Shown piece after piece: positions 7,062 to 15,986 of a stretch of DNA of 64,000 nucleotides; the first letter of the stretch is position 1, and each line of letters starts with the position of its first letter. The notes under the pieces are model-generated. The model had not been told where the DNA came from and ran no database searches. It saw only the letters and a list, made by a program, of their open reading frames with translations. This DNA is from Parabacteroides sp. (GTDB taxonomy: Bacteria > Bacteroidota > Bacteroidia > Bacteroidales > Tannerellaceae): NCBI GenBank assembly GCA_019417325.1, contig DXVO01000007.1, forward strand, positions 1-64,000, read 5' to 3'. The position numbers were made by a program, and so were the translations under genes.

Positions 7062-9050
7062 TCAGATTAGCGGCTGCATTCTTCCTATTAGTTCATCTCC
7101 TAAAGCACGTTTTACAACGATATGTTCTTTAACGGCTGTGACGAACGGGTTGCTCTCGAAAATGCCTCGTACACCTTCAAAGTCTTCCTGCTTTTCTTTG
7201 GTGGAACCATCTACTCCGAAACCAGTCATGGAAATTAGAGAGAACTCCTTGCGGGCGTCTTTGTATAAACGCTCATCCAGCCCGATAACGGAATCTTTCC
7301 AGCAATATACGATATTAATGATTTGTTGTGCGGAAACACTGCCCAGGTCTATCTGGTAATAATCCTGTATCTGATTGTAAGCCCATGTCCATTCCATTTC
7401 ATAATAACGTTTATGCATGGAGGTGAAAAAATCTTCGATGACATCAAGTGAACGAATATTACCGTTTTCGATTTCTTCGATTAAACAGTCCAGTTCAACT
7501 TTTGGTAAAAAGAGTCCTGATAAATCCAGCCATTCACCGAGTCCTTGCTGGCAAGTGGGTTTTAACTGCTCCCAGACTTCTTCTATCGATTTGAAGGCTG
7601 TACCTTCCAAGCGTTTGATTAGGGAATTGCCCAGAAATTTATTGATCGCCATCTTGTACAGTTCAAGGGCTGTACGTAGAGAGGCTCCTTTTATGCGAGT
7701 ATTTTGGTAATAATAGATTTCGGAAGTTTCTCCGACCAGGCTTTGGAGATTTCTTAATATTTCTGAGGCCTTAAGCATTTTCTGGATGGTATACGGGCTG
7801 AGAAGATTGTAATTAATCATATCCAGACGGACAGGATCTTTCCGTTTGTCACGTTTAGGCCATTTTTGAGCGTCACGGATAGTCCCAACGCTCCGGAGGT
7901 TTACACCTGGAACCAGATAGGTCTCGTCATCATTCTCAATCAGATAAGAGAAAGGCATATCTGTTGTATCGCTATGATGGTGATGGCGTCCCATAACCAG
8001 TGAAAAAGCTCCGACGCGGGCAGGCCATAAAATATAAGAATCACTGGTGGTTTTGGAACCGCGCTCCACAATACCCTGATGAATAGGCCCTAATTTATAC
8101 ATATGGTTACTCTGGTTGGAACCACTGCCTGCATTTAGAAATGAATACATTCCGGCAATCAGCAAGCTGCTTTTATGCATGGACACTGTAAATGGACCGG
8201 CAAAAATAGCACATGCTTCACCGTTTTCAAATGCACAATTACTAAATAGCAAAGAATCATGTGCGGAGAAGTTATGTGTTATATGGCAAGCTTGTCCGAT
8301 AAAACAACGGATAATTTTTGCAGCATCGGCAACAACCGCACCGGAAGATATGATGAAGTCCTGGGCAATTACACTGTCGCCAATATAAACAGGGTCCGTT
8401 TCATTACTATTGATGGTTCCGTTATAAAGCCGGGTACTGTTCTCTATGGTCGTATAATCGCCAATGGCAACATTACGTATTGTACCGGTGTTAATAATCC
8501 GTACATGTTTACCTATTTTTCCACAACTTGAACTGATACTTTTGGAATAATCGGCTATCAGCTCCTGTAAGCGTTCAATCAATAAGGGACGGTGACGGTA
8601 AAGAGCTATGACATAGGCTAAAGATGCCGACAATGCGTTATAGATAGGGACCTCACGTCCTCCGGTTTCATTCAATACGGAAACAGGAATATTGTTTCCG
8701 AAAGAACTTTCTCCTTCGACAAACATGACATTGATATTCAGAATAACACATTCGTCACCGATTTCATAATTGGCAATATAATTATGTACATCTTCTATCA
8801 GGACATTGTTTCCTATCGTACAGTTATGGAGGGAGGCATTGCGGATTCCACTGTGCTTCCTGGCTCCTCCGGCAAATGTGATTTCTTTTTCAAAATAACC
8901 TAGTACAATATTCCCGGAGAAACGGGTATTACTTACAAATTCAGGTCTAAAGGAAACAGCTACTGTTATGTTCTCCCAATTCTCGGCACTACAGCCGTTT
9001 GATTGCAACCGGACGATTTCATCCGGTTGTAATTTTCTCGTTTTGTTCAT
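7062..9050 (-). CDS. DUF4954 left-handed beta-helix protein
   Basis: This 662-residue cytoplasmic-looking protein is of the DUF4954 family, conserved in Bacteroidetes and of unknown function. Residues about 45-330 are full of hexapeptide-like turns (for example IGNNVLIEDV, IGDECVILN, IGKHVRII, IGDSVIAQDF), indicating a long left-handed parallel beta-helix like those of sugar nucleotidyltransferases and acyltransferases. A histidine run, GRHHHHSD, lies just after the helix. The C-terminal third is helical. It lacks a signal peptide and a visible nucleotidyltransferase motif. It starts 3 nt after the hflX stop, so the two are probably co-transcribed. Confidence 0.8.
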   Translation of the reverse strand: MNKTRKLQPDEIVRLQSNGCSAENWENITVAVSFRPEFVSNTRFSGNIVLGYFEKEITFAGGARKHSGIRNASLHNCTIGNNVLIEDVHNYIANYEIGDECVILNINVMFVEGESSFGNNIPVSVLNETGGREVPIYNALSASLAYVIALYRHRPLLIERLQELIADYSKSISSSCGKIGKHVRIINTGTIRNVAIGDYTTIENSTRLYNGTINSNETDPVYIGDSVIAQDFIISSGAVVADAAKIIRCFIGQACHITHNFSAHDSLLFSNCAFENGEACAIFAGPFTVSMHKSSLLIAGMYSFLNAGSGSNQSNHMYKLGPIHQGIVERGSKTTSDSYILWPARVGAFSLVMGRHHHHSDTTDMPFSYLIENDDETYLVPGVNLRSVGTIRDAQKWPKRDKRKDPVRLDMINYNLLSPYTIQKMLKASEILRNLQSLVGETSEIYYYQNTRIKGASLRTALELYKMAINKFLGNSLIKRLEGTAFKSIEEVWEQLKPTCQQGLGEWLDLSGLFLPKVELDCLIEEIENGNIRSLDVIEDFFTSMHKRYYEMEWTWAYNQIQDYYQIDLGSVSAQQIINIVYCWKDSVIGLDERLYKDARKEFSLISMTGFGVDGSTKEKQEDFEGVRGIFESNPFVTAVKEHIVVKRALGDELIGRMQPLI

Positions 9051-9053
9051 AAT

Positions 9054-10268
9054 TTATTGTTCTTCTTCGTACTGCTGGAAGAGGAAATCGTTATAGGGAA
9101 AACGAGTGATGTGGATTTGTTTTACCCGTTCGTACAATAAAGATTTCAGTGCATCGATATTTGTCCGTTCTTTAGCAGAGACAAATATGCAATTATCCTG
9201 TAATTTCCCCATCCAAGTTCGTTTTAATTCATCGAGATCTATATTTTCCCTGGTACGTGGTGTCAAATCATCTTCATCTTTTTGTACAAAAGTGAAGGCA
9301 TCGATTTTATTGAACACCATAATCATCGGTTTTTCCGAATTATCTATTTCTGCTAAAGTCTTATTTACTACTTCAATCTGTTCTTCAAAGGTCGGATGGG
9401 AAATATCTACTACATGAACCAGTAAATCTGCTTCCCGTACTTCATCCAGGGTTGATTTAAACGATTCGACCAATTCTGTCGGCAATTTACGGATGAAACC
9501 TACTGTATCAGACAAAAGGAACGGGAGGTTTTCCACAATCACTTTGCGAACAGTTGTATCTAACGTTGCAAATAGCTTGTTTTCTGCAAAAACTTCACTT
9601 TTGCTTAGCTGATTCATTAGAGTGGATTTGCCGACATTCGTATAACCGACTAATGCCACGCGTACCATTTTGCCTCTATTCTTACGTTGTACGCTTTTTT
9701 GTTTGTCTATTTCAACCAGATCCCGTTTCAACTTTGAAATCTTGTCCAGGATAATACGCTTATCCGTTTCAAGCTGGGTTTCACCCGGACCACGCATTCC
9801 TACACCACCACGCTGGCGTTCCAGATGTGTCCACAACCGGGTCAGGCGAGGTAACATGTATTTATATTGGGCAAGCTCAACCTGTGTCTTGGCATGAGCT
9901 GTTTGGGCACGGCGGGCAAATATATCGAGAATGAGGTTTGTACGGTCCAATATCTTTACCTGTAATTCCTTCTCTATATTGCGTAATTGCTTGGCAGAAA
10001 GTTCGTCATCGAATATAACCAGACCGATTTCATTTTCTACCACATATTCTTTGATTTCCTGTAATTTACCGCTACCTACAAAAGTTGTAGTGTTTGGATA
10101 GTCCATTTTTTGTGTAAAACGCTTAACTGCATCCACACCGGCTGTATCAGCAAGGAATGCCAGTTCATCCAGATATTCCTTTACTTTTTGCTCGTTTTGT
10201 TCGGCAGTGACCAGACCGACTAAAACAGCCTTTTCTGTCTGTGCTTCAGATATGATAAATTCTTTCAT
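9054..10268 (-). CDS. hflX: ribosome-associated GTPase HflX
   Basis: HflX binds the 50S subunit, splits stalled or heat-damaged ribosomes and hydrolyses GTP. The 404-residue protein has the HflX N-terminal domain (residues 20-130, FVGSGKLQEIKEYV), the linker QYKYMLPRLTRLWTHL with the glycine-rich RQRGGVGMRGPGETQLETD, and a complete G domain. G1 is GYTNVGKS (about 206-213), G3 is DTVGF and G4 is NKID. A TATCTTTG box on the minus strand at 10280-10273 lies only 4 nt before the ATG, so the message may be nearly leaderless, or that box may be fortuitous. It is followed closely by the DUF4954 gene. Confidence 0.92.
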   Translation of the reverse strand: MKEFIISEAQTEKAVLVGLVTAEQNEQKVKEYLDELAFLADTAGVDAVKRFTQKMDYPNTTTFVGSGKLQEIKEYVVENEIGLVIFDDELSAKQLRNIEKELQVKILDRTNLILDIFARRAQTAHAKTQVELAQYKYMLPRLTRLWTHLERQRGGVGMRGPGETQLETDKRIILDKISKLKRDLVEIDKQKSVQRKNRGKMVRVALVGYTNVGKSTLMNQLSKSEVFAENKLFATLDTTVRKVIVENLPFLLSDTVGFIRKLPTELVESFKSTLDEVREADLLVHVVDISHPTFEEQIEVVNKTLAEIDNSEKPMIMVFNKIDAFTFVQKDEDDLTPRTRENIDLDELKRTWMGKLQDNCIFVSAKERTNIDALKSLLYERVKQIHITRFPYNDFLFQQYEEEQ

Positions 10269-10299
10269 ACGGCAAAGATAATCATTTCGGTTATTTCTT

Positions 10300-10307
10300 T
10301 ATATTTG
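10300..10307 (+). promoter_or_regulatory. -7 box upstream of the 10341 gene
   Basis: TATATTTG matches TAnnTTTG, 33 nt before the start codon. No -33 TTTG is seen at the expected distance. Confidence 0.45.
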
Positions 10308-10340
10308 TAAGCAAATTAACAAACCAAAATTGTATTAACT

Positions 10341-12098
10341 ATGAAAAAGAGAATGTTACAATGCTACTTGTTTAGTGTACTACTTAGTCTTCCTTTCGCC
10401 TTTCAATCTGTTAAAGCTCAACTTTCCGATCCTGCAGGATGGCATGAATTTGTGAATAGTAATGAAAATGTGCTTATATCGGATACATTCCGTTTACAGA
10501 CATTCGGTGATTCAAAGGGGGATAACTGGAATTACCAGACTCAGGGTTCTGTTAAAATTATGGACGTGTCTTCTGTCGATATAGATAATCTTGGCGGTAA
10601 AATGGGATTAAGGATTTCTCCGGGAGCCAGTTTGCTCTTTTCAAAATATGACCGGACTCATTCGGATGTGTCTGTAAGTCTTTATTATGGAGGGAATTAC
10701 TTAAACCGTTCGGATTTGCTGGATATAACGATTTATTATGAGGAAGGGGAAAAAATCAATAATCTTTTCCGTCCGTCAAAAGATAATGCTTTCTGTCAGT
10801 ATTCATCGGTTCTGATAAGAAATAATCCGGTTGCATTTACGGTAGATGCAGCATTTTCAGATAATACAAAGGGGTATTATTGTGTGAAGTATGCGCTGGC
10901 GTCGGGTAAAATTCAGCAATATTCCTTATTTGAAGGCAGAGGGAACTGGCAGGATACACTTCGTTGGTCTCATCTTCCGGCTTTGAGGAATAGGTGTGCG
11001 TTGATTCAGGGTAATATGGTATTATCTTCTGAAATTTATTGTAAACAGGTTTGTATGGGTGGAGCGACTATGCATATTACCCGGGACGGCTGTCTGAGTA
11101 CGGAAGAGCTGCAGTTGTATAATACGGAGCTGGTATCTCAAGGCCGGATGAAGATAAATGGACGTATTAAGCTACAGAAAAAGCTGGAAGAAACCGGGAA
11201 ATGGTATTTTGTCTCATTCCCTTTTAATGTATATCCGGACAATGTGGGAGAAGGCCTTGAGCAGAAAGATGGGATACCTAATGCAGGTGGAAATTTCTTT
11301 TATGTCCAGCGATATGATGGGGAAAGAAGGGCGAATAGTAACCTGGCTTCCGGTAATTGGGAGGTCCTGTCTGTTATAACTTCTCCGGAAACCCCGTTGT
11401 TTGAAAAGAATAAAGGATATTTAATAGCTTTGGATGAGAAAGCGGATAGCAAGATTCTTACTGTTTTTTCCGAACCGGGTGAAATTCCGGATGATTTTGC
11501 AAAGAATGGTATTATTCCGGTGGATATCCCGGTTTCTACAGGAGAAGCAAAACCGGAAAATTACGGTTGGTATCTTTGTGGAAATCCTTTTCCGGCTCCT
11601 CTGTCTCTTTCCCGGATACGGAATAATCCGGCTTTGGATGGTTATATATATGTGTATGAGGGTAATCAGTATAAGGCATATCCGGTAGGAAGTAATTACG
11701 CTCTTCCCTCTTTTGCTGCGTTTTTTGTAAAAGCATCTGCCGGGACTCAATTAGAGGTGATTAATCTTGATACATCTGATGAAAATGTTTTGTTACAATT
11801 GGCTTCTCCGCTAAGCTCGATGAAGATGGAACCGCTTTCAGTTATGAATACTTCTGCTTCGGAAGAGATGAAGGAAAGTGGAGTATCGAGTTTCGTCAGA
11901 GATAATACTGTTTATATAAACCGGGGTAAAGGGAATGGTTATGTCCGTTTATTTAATCTTGCCGGAAGCTGTCTGTTTACACAAGCAATAGGGGAAGGAA
12001 GCCAGTCTGTGCCATTAACTTGCCCCTCCGGTATCTATATTGTTGAGGTTGTATCAGGAGAATATAAAGCGCGATATAAAACTGTAATATCCAGATAA
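10341..12098 (+). CDS. secreted protein of unknown function with C-terminal sorting-like domain
   Basis: I do not recognise the family of this 585-residue protein. A clear signal peptide (MKKRMLQCYLFSVLLSLPFAFQSVKAQ) is followed by a beta-rich body. Residues 280-460 contain WYFVSFPFNVYP and YGWYLCGNPFPAP, phrases seen in Bacteroidetes surface proteins with long C-terminal beta modules. The last 65 residues (VYINRGKGNGYVRLFNLAG, then VPLTCPSGIYIVEVVSGEY) look like a type IX secretion/Por sorting-like domain ending in a basic tail. Secretion is well supported; the sorting route and role are inference. It is monocistronic, with its own -7 box. Confidence 0.6.
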   Translation: MKKRMLQCYLFSVLLSLPFAFQSVKAQLSDPAGWHEFVNSNENVLISDTFRLQTFGDSKGDNWNYQTQGSVKIMDVSSVDIDNLGGKMGLRISPGASLLFSKYDRTHSDVSVSLYYGGNYLNRSDLLDITIYYEEGEKINNLFRPSKDNAFCQYSSVLIRNNPVAFTVDAAFSDNTKGYYCVKYALASGKIQQYSLFEGRGNWQDTLRWSHLPALRNRCALIQGNMVLSSEIYCKQVCMGGATMHITRDGCLSTEELQLYNTELVSQGRMKINGRIKLQKKLEETGKWYFVSFPFNVYPDNVGEGLEQKDGIPNAGGNFFYVQRYDGERRANSNLASGNWEVLSVITSPETPLFEKNKGYLIALDEKADSKILTVFSEPGEIPDDFAKNGIIPVDIPVSTGEAKPENYGWYLCGNPFPAPLSLSRIRNNPALDGYIYVYEGNQYKAYPVGSNYALPSFAAFFVKASAGTQLEVINLDTSDENVLLQLASPLSSMKMEPLSVMNTSASEEMKESGVSSFVRDNTVYINRGKGNGYVRLFNLAGSCLFTQAIGEGSQSVPLTCPSGIYIVEVVSGEYKARYKTVISR

Positions 12099-12157
12099 AA
12101 AATGATTTACTAACATTCCTTATAAGTTTTGAGCAGGAAGGTATACAATATTTTTCC

Positions 12158-12165
12158 TAAGTTTG
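12158..12165 (+). promoter_or_regulatory. -7 box of the small membrane protein gene
   Basis: TAAGTTTG lies 24 nt before the ATG at 12189. Its position rules against an in-frame start at 12129, which would lie upstream of the transcript. Confidence 0.55.
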
Positions 12166-12188
12166 CGCCCCGTTTAAATGTTAAAAGC

Positions 12189-12395
12189 ATGAAAAGAATT
12201 AATATTACTACAGTAGTCTTATTGATTTATCTAGTCGTTATATCCATAATCGGCTGGCCGGGTAAATATGTCCAGCCGGATTATGTGAAATATTTTTGTA
12301 CGATAGGTATTACTCTTGTTATTATTTTCTTTTTGCGTTTTATACAGATAAAACGTTTTAAGATGCGTGAAAAGGCTAAAAAAGAAAAAGAGTAA
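12189..12395 (+). CDS. small two-helix membrane protein
   Basis: A 68-residue protein starts MKRINITTVVLLIYLVV. Residues 6-25 and 36-55 form two hydrophobic helices (the second is YFCTIGITLVIIFFLRF), and it ends in a strongly basic tail (KRFKMREKAKKEKE), consistent with N-in/C-in topology. Small conserved proteins like this are common in Bacteroidales and have no assigned role. The start is set by the -7 box at 12158. The next gene is over 400 nt away with its own promoter, so it is probably monocistronic. Confidence 0.65.
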   Translation: MKRINITTVVLLIYLVVISIIGWPGKYVQPDYVKYFCTIGITLVIIFFLRFIQIKRFKMREKAKKEKE

Positions 12396-12499
12396 AGAAG
12401 ATTGAGGCTATCCGTGAATCTGTATAAGAAAAAAAAATCCGCATCTGCTATTGTTCCAAAAACAGAGGTTTTAGTGTTAATACCTTTCTTATGTTTTTT

Positions 12500-12559
12500 C
12501 CAAACCATAGTTATGATTTTCCAAAACCATAGTTATGATTTGGGAAAAACATAACTATG
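12500..12559. repeat. triple CATAGTTATG repeat
   Basis: Two adjacent 21-nt units, CCAAACCATAGTTATGATTT-like at 12500-12520 and 12521-12541, share the palindrome-like core CATAGTTATG. A third core is inverted at 12550-12559 (CATAACTATG). Units two and three can form a 10-bp stem with a 12-nt loop. It lies in the 423-nt gap between the small membrane protein and the DUF2975 operon. It could be a terminator-type structure or protein sites; no T tract follows, which weakens the terminator reading. Confidence 0.55.
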
Positions 12560-12717
12560 AGGCTATCGTACACACAAATCTAAATCCACTTCCGGGAATT
12601 ATTTATTTTTCATGAACAAAGCTATATTTCTACAAAAGAAGTAGGACTTTTGTATAGAAAAAAAGCAGGTCTTTTAGAGCTAATGATGACTTTCATTTAT
12701 GTATTTCATAAAAAATA

Positions 12718-12732
12718 TATCGTTTTTCGATA
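12718..12732. promoter_or_regulatory. operator-like palindrome 1
   Basis: TATCGTTTTTCGATA is a 15-bp site with 5-bp arms TATCG/CGATA. It lies just upstream of the -33 element of the DUF2975-sppA operon promoter. Its reverse complement is identical to the second site at 12773-12787. Confidence 0.65.
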
Positions 12733-12738
12733 AAAACA

Positions 12739-12770
12739 TTTGGAGATATAAAATATAATATATTCTTTTG
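12739..12770 (+). promoter_or_regulatory. promoter of the DUF2975-sppA operon
   Basis: TTTG at 12739-12742 is followed after 20 nt by TTCTTTTG at 12763-12770. This is one base off the -7 consensus TAnnTTTG at the standard spacing. Palindromes lie directly on both sides. The leader is about 40 nt. Confidence 0.6.
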
Positions 12771-12772
12771 CA

Positions 12773-12787
12773 TATCGAAAAACGATA
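12773..12787. promoter_or_regulatory. operator-like palindrome 2
   Basis: TATCGAAAAACGATA begins 3 nt after the -7 box and would cover the transcription start. It is the exact inverse of site 1, 55 bp away centre to centre. Binding here should block transcription. The small XRE protein at the end of the operon is the obvious candidate ligand (inference). Confidence 0.65.
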
Positions 12788-12818
12788 AATAATATCTGCA
12801 AAACAAAATAACAACTCT

Positions 12819-13502
12819 ATGAAGACAAGATTAAATATACTGACATATCTGATACTTCTGGCTTTCGGATTACAAATGGGATATTCGCTTTTCTATTCCT
12901 GGAGTGATATTTCTTCTTCTTTCCGGAGAGGATATGAAAAAGCAGACAGATTTTCGGAGAAAAGATTTGAATCCGGTAAAAAACAAAACAAGGATGAATC
13001 TCTGAACAGCCATTGGCTGACTTTGCGGAAGAACGAAGCAGGTCCGGCTCTTATCGATTCAGTATATAATGCAAAGACCGGTAAATATGCTCCGGCTAGC
13101 ATAACGGGTGTATTGGTAGAAATACCGGAGAAAGGAACTACCGGTTATTCTATATTGATATGCATGCTTGGAATGTTTTTGCTTCCAACGATAATTGTTT
13201 TGGTGATTCTGTTTCTCAAATTGATAAATTCGGTTAAATCAGCCGCAATATTTACGTATGCAAATATTTGGCGTTTGAGAGGAATGGGAATTTGTCTGCT
13301 TATTTTGGGATCTGTATCTGTATTGGGAAATTATGCAGGGTGGCTTACTGCTACTTCTTTAATAGATATTCCGGGATACCGGATAACATCTCAGGATATT
13401 ATTGAATTTTCTTGGTTTATTAATGCGGCGGTTTTGTTTCTTGCTGCTGAGATTTTCGCCATGGGATTAAGAATGAAAGAAGAACAGGAATTAACAATAT
13501 AA
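12819..13502 (+). CDS. DUF2975 membrane protein A
   Basis: A 227-residue membrane protein of the DUF2975 type. There is one N-terminal helix (residues 7-26), a polar extracytoplasmic region to about 110, and then three helices (about 110-132, 150-172, 190-213). It ends in the family hallmark EIFAMGLRMKEEQELTI. DUF2975 proteins such as YoaS are typically encoded beside a tiny Cro/XRE regulator of the YozG type, exactly as at the end of this operon. The molecular role is not known. It is the first gene of a four-gene operon with gaps of 14-19 nt, and has a second, diverged copy at 15311. Confidence 0.7.
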   Translation: MKTRLNILTYLILLAFGLQMGYSLFYSWSDISSSFRRGYEKADRFSEKRFESGKKQNKDESLNSHWLTLRKNEAGPALIDSVYNAKTGKYAPASITGVLVEIPEKGTTGYSILICMLGMFLLPTIIVLVILFLKLINSVKSAAIFTYANIWRLRGMGICLLILGSVSVLGNYAGWLTATSLIDIPGYRITSQDIIEFSWFINAAVLFLAAEIFAMGLRMKEEQELTI

Positions 13503-13516
13503 ATACATAAAATAGT

Positions 13517-15292
13517 ATGAAACAGTTTTTTAAAACAGTATTTGCCTCCACTTTCGGAGTGCTGATAGCAGTGGGTATTCTGGGACTTTGTTCCTTTTTC
13601 ATGATTGTAGGCATTGCTGCCAGTGCCGGAGGTTCGTCTGAGTATGTACCGGAAAAGAATGCAGTCTTTAAACTGTCTTTATCAGGTACATTGGTGGAAC
13701 AGGCAGTTAAAAATCCATTTTCCGAATTGATGGGTGAGAGTAGTAGCCAAGTCGCTGTTCAGGATGTGATTAAGGCAATTCGTCGTGCTAAAACAAATGA
13801 AAATATAAAAGGAATCTATATAGAAGCCGGTTCCTTATCAGGGGGCTTTGCCAGTTTGGAGGCTATCCGTCGTGAATTGCAGGATTTTAAAGAAAGCGGA
13901 AAGTTTATAGTTTCTTATGGAGATTCTTATACACAAGGAAGCTACTACCTATGCAGTGTTGCCGATTCCGTTTTTCTGAATCCGCAAGGAAGTGTATCGC
14001 TTGTTGGTCTTGCTTCACAGGGCATATTTTATACAGGCCTTGCCGAAAAAATCGGGGTGGAACATTATATCTTTAAGGTAGGAACTTATAAAAGCGCAGT
14101 AGAACCGTATTTCCTGAAAAAGTTTAGTGATGCTAACCGTGAGCAGCTAACAGCTTTATTGGGTAGCGTGTGGGGTAATATTACTTCTGCAATTGAGGGT
14201 AGTCGCGCTATTTCTTCCGATGAATTGAATCGTTATATGAATGAAGGCTTGGCAATGGGACAGGCTTCTAATGCTATCGACAGTAAACTGGCTGACGGGC
14301 TCCGTTATCGTTATGAAGTGGAAAATACGGTAAAAGAAATGGCAGGGCAGGATGCTGATGGCAAGTTGAAAACTGCGGATGTGGATAAAGTAGCTTCCAT
14401 TAAAGTAAAAGAAAAAGAAAATAAGGATAAGATTACAGTTTTGTATGCGGAAGGTGAAATCAGAGAGGATGAATCTTCTTCTCCTTTCAGTGCGGATGAG
14501 CAGGTTATTTCAGAGGAAATGGCAAAAAAACTGCGTAAGTTGAAAGATGACGATAACGTGAAAGCTGTTGTATTCCGTGTAAACTCTCCGGGTGGCAGTG
14601 CTTATCTTTCTGAACAAATATGGAAAGAGGTTGTAGAGTTGAAGGCAAAGAAGCCAATTGTAGTGTCTATGGGAAATTATGCGGCTTCCGGTGGATATTA
14701 TATTTCCTGTGCTGCAAATAAGATTGTTGCAGAACGTACGACCCTGACCGGTTCAATCGGTGTATTTGGTGTATTTCGTAATTTTACCGGAACCTTTGAG
14801 AAATTGGGTGTGACAACAGATATTGTAAAAACAAATACGTTTGCCGATTTAGGCGATATAAGCCGTCCGATGCGTGAAGATGAAAAGGCATTGATACAGC
14901 GTAGCATAGAGCAAACTTATGATTTGTTCCTGACGCGTTGTGCCGATGGCCGTGGCATGACAAAAGCGGAGATCGATTCTATCGGGCAAGGACGTGTATG
15001 GACAGGCGAACAGGCTTTGGAAAGAGGTTTGGTTGACCAGTTGGGAGGTATGGATGTGGCAATTAAGGAGGCTGCGACTTTAGCGAATTTAACGGATTAT
15101 TCCGTAACGGTTGCTGATGGTCCGAAAGATTTCTTTACTAAGTTCCTAGAAAAGAAAATGGACGGAGTAAAAGTATCCATGGTAAAATCTGTGTTGGGTG
15201 AAGAACAGTTCAAGTTGTTCTCTACTATCCGGCAGGCAGAAACCGAATCCGGTATCATTGCTCGTATACCGTTTACTGTTAGTGGATTATAA
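13517..15292 (+). CDS. sppA: signal peptide peptidase SppA, 67K type
   Basis: SppA is a membrane-anchored serine protease that clears released signal peptides from the inner membrane. The 591-residue protein is the long double-domain form. A membrane anchor spans residues 12-35, the N-terminal domain carries the catalytic lysine Lys192 (FKVGTYKSAVEP), and the C-terminal domain carries the nucleophile Ser391 (YAASGGYYISCAAN). Both catalytic residues are present, so it should be active. Its placement between two DUF2975 genes and upstream of an XRE regulator is unusual and suggests a membrane-stress function for the operon (inference). Confidence 0.92.
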   Translation: MKQFFKTVFASTFGVLIAVGILGLCSFFMIVGIAASAGGSSEYVPEKNAVFKLSLSGTLVEQAVKNPFSELMGESSSQVAVQDVIKAIRRAKTNENIKGIYIEAGSLSGGFASLEAIRRELQDFKESGKFIVSYGDSYTQGSYYLCSVADSVFLNPQGSVSLVGLASQGIFYTGLAEKIGVEHYIFKVGTYKSAVEPYFLKKFSDANREQLTALLGSVWGNITSAIEGSRAISSDELNRYMNEGLAMGQASNAIDSKLADGLRYRYEVENTVKEMAGQDADGKLKTADVDKVASIKVKEKENKDKITVLYAEGEIREDESSSPFSADEQVISEEMAKKLRKLKDDDNVKAVVFRVNSPGGSAYLSEQIWKEVVELKAKKPIVVSMGNYAASGGYYISCAANKIVAERTTLTGSIGVFGVFRNFTGTFEKLGVTTDIVKTNTFADLGDISRPMREDEKALIQRSIEQTYDLFLTRCADGRGMTKAEIDSIGQGRVWTGEQALERGLVDQLGGMDVAIKEAATLANLTDYSVTVADGPKDFFTKFLEKKMDGVKVSMVKSVLGEEQFKLFSTIRQAETESGIIARIPFTVSGL

Positions 15293-15310
15293 GCGTTAAT
15301 AATTCATGCG

Positions 15311-15967
15311 ATGAAGAAACAATTGAATATAATCTGTATACTGGTATTCCTTAGCTTGGGCTTTTCTTTGCTTCCCCATATTTATGCAATGGGCACAGGT
15401 TTTGTCGCTGGTTTTAAAGAAGGTTGGAATGAAACAAGGGTATTGAAAAGAGGCCTGTCGGAAACAACTCATAGAAGTCCTGTAGAATTGTTTTTAATGC
15501 CTGATTTTGGTGGTAATGTAATTCAGTTGGAGAATCTTAAAACAGGAAAGATGCTGGATGTGCAGATGGTCAGTGCTATCGTATGGACGGACCAGAATGC
15601 ACAAGGTATTCCGAGTTTTATATTTGCTATTCTGGAGTTTATTTATATTGTTACCATTGTCTGGGCCGTCATCAGTTTTTATAAATTGATAAACACGATC
15701 AACCACCAGATTATATTCGATTGGATTAATGTCCGCCGGTTAAATAAATTGGGAATACTATTGTTGATTTCTGCTGTCATAGTAATAATAATCAATTTGT
15801 TGAATTATTATTCGGTGGCAGAAGATATTGCCCTGGATGGCCATTCAATGAATTTCTTTGAAGTGTTTAACACGATTAATTTGATATTGGGCTTGATAGC
15901 CCTTTTGGTAGGCCGTATATTCGCTATGGGTATTCGCTTGCGTGAGGAACAGGAGTTGACTATCTAA
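15311..15967 (+). CDS. DUF2975 membrane protein B
   Basis: A 218-residue paralogue of the protein encoded at 12819, with the same plan. It has an N-terminal hydrophobic segment (residues 6-28), a polar region, three membrane helices, and the C-terminal signature RIFAMGIRLREEQELTI. Similarity is strongest in the last third and weak in the polar loop, implying an old duplication. It lies 18 nt after sppA and 19 nt before the XRE gene, so the four genes are almost certainly one transcript. Function is unknown. Confidence 0.7.
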   Translation: MKKQLNIICILVFLSLGFSLLPHIYAMGTGFVAGFKEGWNETRVLKRGLSETTHRSPVELFLMPDFGGNVIQLENLKTGKMLDVQMVSAIVWTDQNAQGIPSFIFAILEFIYIVTIVWAVISFYKLINTINHQIIFDWINVRRLNKLGILLLISAVIVIIINLLNYYSVAEDIALDGHSMNFFEVFNTINLILGLIALLVGRIFAMGIRLREEQELTI

Positions 15968-15986
15968 AAAAAGGAATAAAAAAGAT

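Noticed and set aside
7960..7995. Histidine run (GRHHHHSD) in the DUF4954 protein as a metal site or tag
   Set aside because: It sits inside a family-conserved protein. Without comparison it is only a local composition feature.
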